A stretch of 6,574 nt of DNA from Dehalococcoidia bacterium (lineage in GTDB: Bacteria; Chloroflexota; Dehalococcoidia; Dehalococcoidales; JAUWYK01). Made by a program: the position numbers and the translations under genes. Position 1 is the first letter of the stretch. Every line of letters starts with the position of its first letter. The notes below the pieces were generated by a model that saw only the letters and a list, made by a program, of their open reading frames with translations, was not told the origin of the DNA and made no database searches. The stretch spans positions 1 to 6,574 of the forward strand of contig JAUWYK010000086.1 of assembly GCA_030615865.1 (NCBI GenBank). Reading direction: 5' to 3'. Below are positions 5,638 through 6,574 of this stretch, in pieces.

Positions 5638-6345
5638 CTATGGGGTCACTATCCACATTTTGATATCATCGAAGGTGATATGAGTAATACCACTACCACC
5701 TATTATCACTAGCCCAATGCCGTTTCCCCCGATATCTGAAGGGAACTCTTCACTGACCGTCTCTAGAAGATGGTCATTCACGTATAGCTCAATAATAGAA
5801 TTACGGCAGACAACTTTAAGCTCATTTGAAACGTTTCCTTTCCTTATGTAAGGGGATTCAGCCCCGTGAATTATGTGGGTAATATTATCTCCCTCTACTC
5901 GCGAAAAAGTGTAAGCCCCATTACCATATACCATAAAGAGATGGTAGAAATCCTTCGCTGCCTTCGGATTCTGACAAAGAAAGACGAGCCCATGTGGCCA
6001 TTGGTCATCTCCCTGTATCTTGGTAACCTCAGCCTCATAGCCAAAATCAGGGAAATTTGGAGCGGCAGGTGGCCATTGAAATGATATACATGTATGTTGC
6101 CGGCCCTCCTCCACATGGATTACCCTATGGTAGGCACCATCTTCAATGTATGAATCAGCATCTATGAGCCAGTTGTTGCTGTTGTCAACGAAATTGTCTT
6201 GGAACAGAATCCCATCCTCAGGAGAGGGACTAAACTCGGGTTCCTGTGGTGGAGCGGGCTCCGGTTCCTGTTGACACCCGACCGCTAGTGCCAGAGCCAG
6301 CAAGACGACTAGGATTGTGCTGAATAGAATAGATAGTTTTCTCAT
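5638..6345 (-). CDS. Secreted lipoprotein with concanavalin/DUF1080-like beta-sandwich domain
   Basis: A 235-residue predicted lipoprotein. Residues 1-23 form a lipoprotein signal peptide (basic MRK, hydrophobic core, LAVG then Cys24), so the mature protein should be lipid-anchored on the outer face of the membrane. A Glu/Pro-rich linker (25-43) leads to one beta-rich domain (46-235): LFQDNF then NNWLID (47-63), DGAYHR (69-74), GYEAEVTKIQGDD (102-114), GLVFLCQN (119-126), FYHLFMVYGNGAYTFSRVEG (133-152), ELKVVCRNSIIELYVNDHLLE (175-195), IGLVIIGG (210-217) and FDDIKMW (225-231). This strand pattern is that of laminin-G/DUF1080-type jelly-rolls that often bind or process carbohydrate; no catalytic residue can be assigned. 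The start is the ATG at 6345, because AAGGAGGTG (6363-6355) is its Shine-Dalgarno; the upstream in-frame GTG at 6357 is part of that site. It is convergent with rluD. Confidence 0.85.
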   Translation of the reverse strand: MRKLSILFSTILVVLLALALAVGCQQEPEPAPPQEPEFSPSPEDGILFQDNFVDNSNNWLIDADSYIEDGAYHRVIHVEEGRQHTCISFQWPPAAPNFPDFGYEAEVTKIQGDDQWPHGLVFLCQNPKAAKDFYHLFMVYGNGAYTFSRVEGDNITHIIHGAESPYIRKGNVSNELKVVCRNSIIELYVNDHLLETVSEEFPSDIGGNGIGLVIIGGSGITHITFDDIKMWIVTP

Positions 6346-6354
6346 TCGGATATC

Positions 6355-6363
6355 CACCTCCTT
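6355..6363 (-). promoter_or_regulatory. Near-perfect Shine-Dalgarno deciding the lipoprotein start
   Basis: AAGGAGGTG on the minus strand is complementary to the 3' end of 16S rRNA over nine bases and lies 9-10 bases before the ATG at 6345. It contains the GTG at 6357 that would otherwise be taken as the first codon, so the shorter protein is right. Strong translation is expected. Confidence 0.8.
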
Positions 6364-6418
6364 CTACCTAAGAATTAAGCTGGTTATACTGGAGCCCTTC
6401 ATATATTTTTATAGCTTT

Positions 6419-6447
6419 ACCATAGTCCTCGTTCATCTGGTTGTCAA
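6419..6447 (-). promoter_or_regulatory. Promoter of the lipoprotein gene
   Basis: On the minus strand a perfect TTGACA (6447-6442) is followed after exactly 17 bases by TATGGT (6424-6419). The start is expected near 6412, giving a leader of about 65 bases that is A/T-rich and carries the strong Shine-Dalgarno. No operator palindrome overlaps it. Confidence 0.72.
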
Positions 6448-6470
6448 TAGCTTATTTCCCATCCATAGGG

Positions 6471-6527
6471 TGCATTTGTCTGGGCAGGAAACTTCGCCTC
6501 TCCCGAGCCATGGAGGTAACAAATGCA
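6471..6527. repeat. 9-bp perfect inverted repeat in non-coding DNA upstream of the lipoprotein promoter
   Basis: TGCATTTGT (6471-6479) and ACAAATGCA (6519-6527) are perfect inverted arms separated by 39 bases that contain smaller GC-rich complementary pieces (for example CCTC/GAGG on the minus strand). The stretch 6448-6574 has no credible reading frame on either strand. It could be a structured RNA, a leftover of an element, or the end of a gene outside the window. It lies upstream of the lipoprotein promoter, so it would not be in that gene's main leader. Confidence 0.5.
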
Positions 6528-6574
6528 GGGCTTGCGTTACTCTTTCATAGGAGCGTTTTGTTGGGTTAATAAAA

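Noticed and set aside
5866..6116. Frames 5866-6084 (+) and 5895-6116 (-) over the lipoprotein gene
   Set aside because: Shadows of the lipoprotein frame, which has signal peptide, strong Shine-Dalgarno and promoter.
6317..6550. Plus-strand frame covering the lipoprotein promoter
   Set aside because: No ribosome site, overlaps the signal-peptide region and promoter of the opposite-strand gene, and shows no recognisable protein features.

Overview
The window is a compact bacterial stretch with nine protein genes, little intergenic space and no recognisable RNA gene, CRISPR array or insertion sequence. The gene set and family styles suggest an anaerobic Chloroflexota (Dehalococcoidia-like) genome, probably from a metagenome: class 1B dihydroorotate dehydrogenase, a COG1237-type metallo-beta-lactamase-fold protein, a C4-finger DksA/TraR protein ahead of lspA and rluD, and a proline/glutamate-linker lipoprotein with a jelly-roll domain. 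This placement is inference, because there is no rRNA or other marker.

Left block (1-2714, all minus strand). A Fur-family metal regulator (2280-2714) is followed by an unrecognised six-helix membrane protein (1561-2196), a COG1237 metallohydrolase-like protein (722-1558) and pyrD (1-713, running off the left edge). The last three are 2 and 8 bases apart and each Shine-Dalgarno overlaps the end of the gene before, so they look like one transcript. Two near-identical Fur-box operators (15 of 17 positions the same) lie at 2214-2230, just upstream of the membrane gene, and at 2728-2744, over the predicted transcription start of fur. The regulator therefore probably controls itself and the membrane-protein operon. 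The membrane protein carries an internal duplication with paired HxxHVxLS and LSDxxxP motifs, so it is a candidate uncharacterised metal-handling membrane protein.

Middle block (2838-5481, plus strand). A divergent DUF72 gene, possibly leaderless, is followed by a tightly coupled group: a DksA/TraR (YlyA-like) zinc-finger protein, signal peptidase II (lspA) and a RluD-type pseudouridine synthase. The last three overlap by 29 and 4 bases. The order matches the ylyA-lspA-ylyB order known from Bacillus subtilis. It ends in a strong terminator hairpin followed by a second perfect hairpin.

Right block (5638-6574, minus strand). A secreted lipoprotein with a concanavalin/DUF1080-like beta-sandwich is convergent with rluD. 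It has a very clear sigma-A-type promoter (TTGACA, 17 bp, TATGGT) and a near-perfect Shine-Dalgarno. Upstream of that promoter lies a non-coding stretch with a perfect 9-bp inverted repeat and some resemblance to a c-di-GMP-I aptamer on the minus strand; its role is unresolved.
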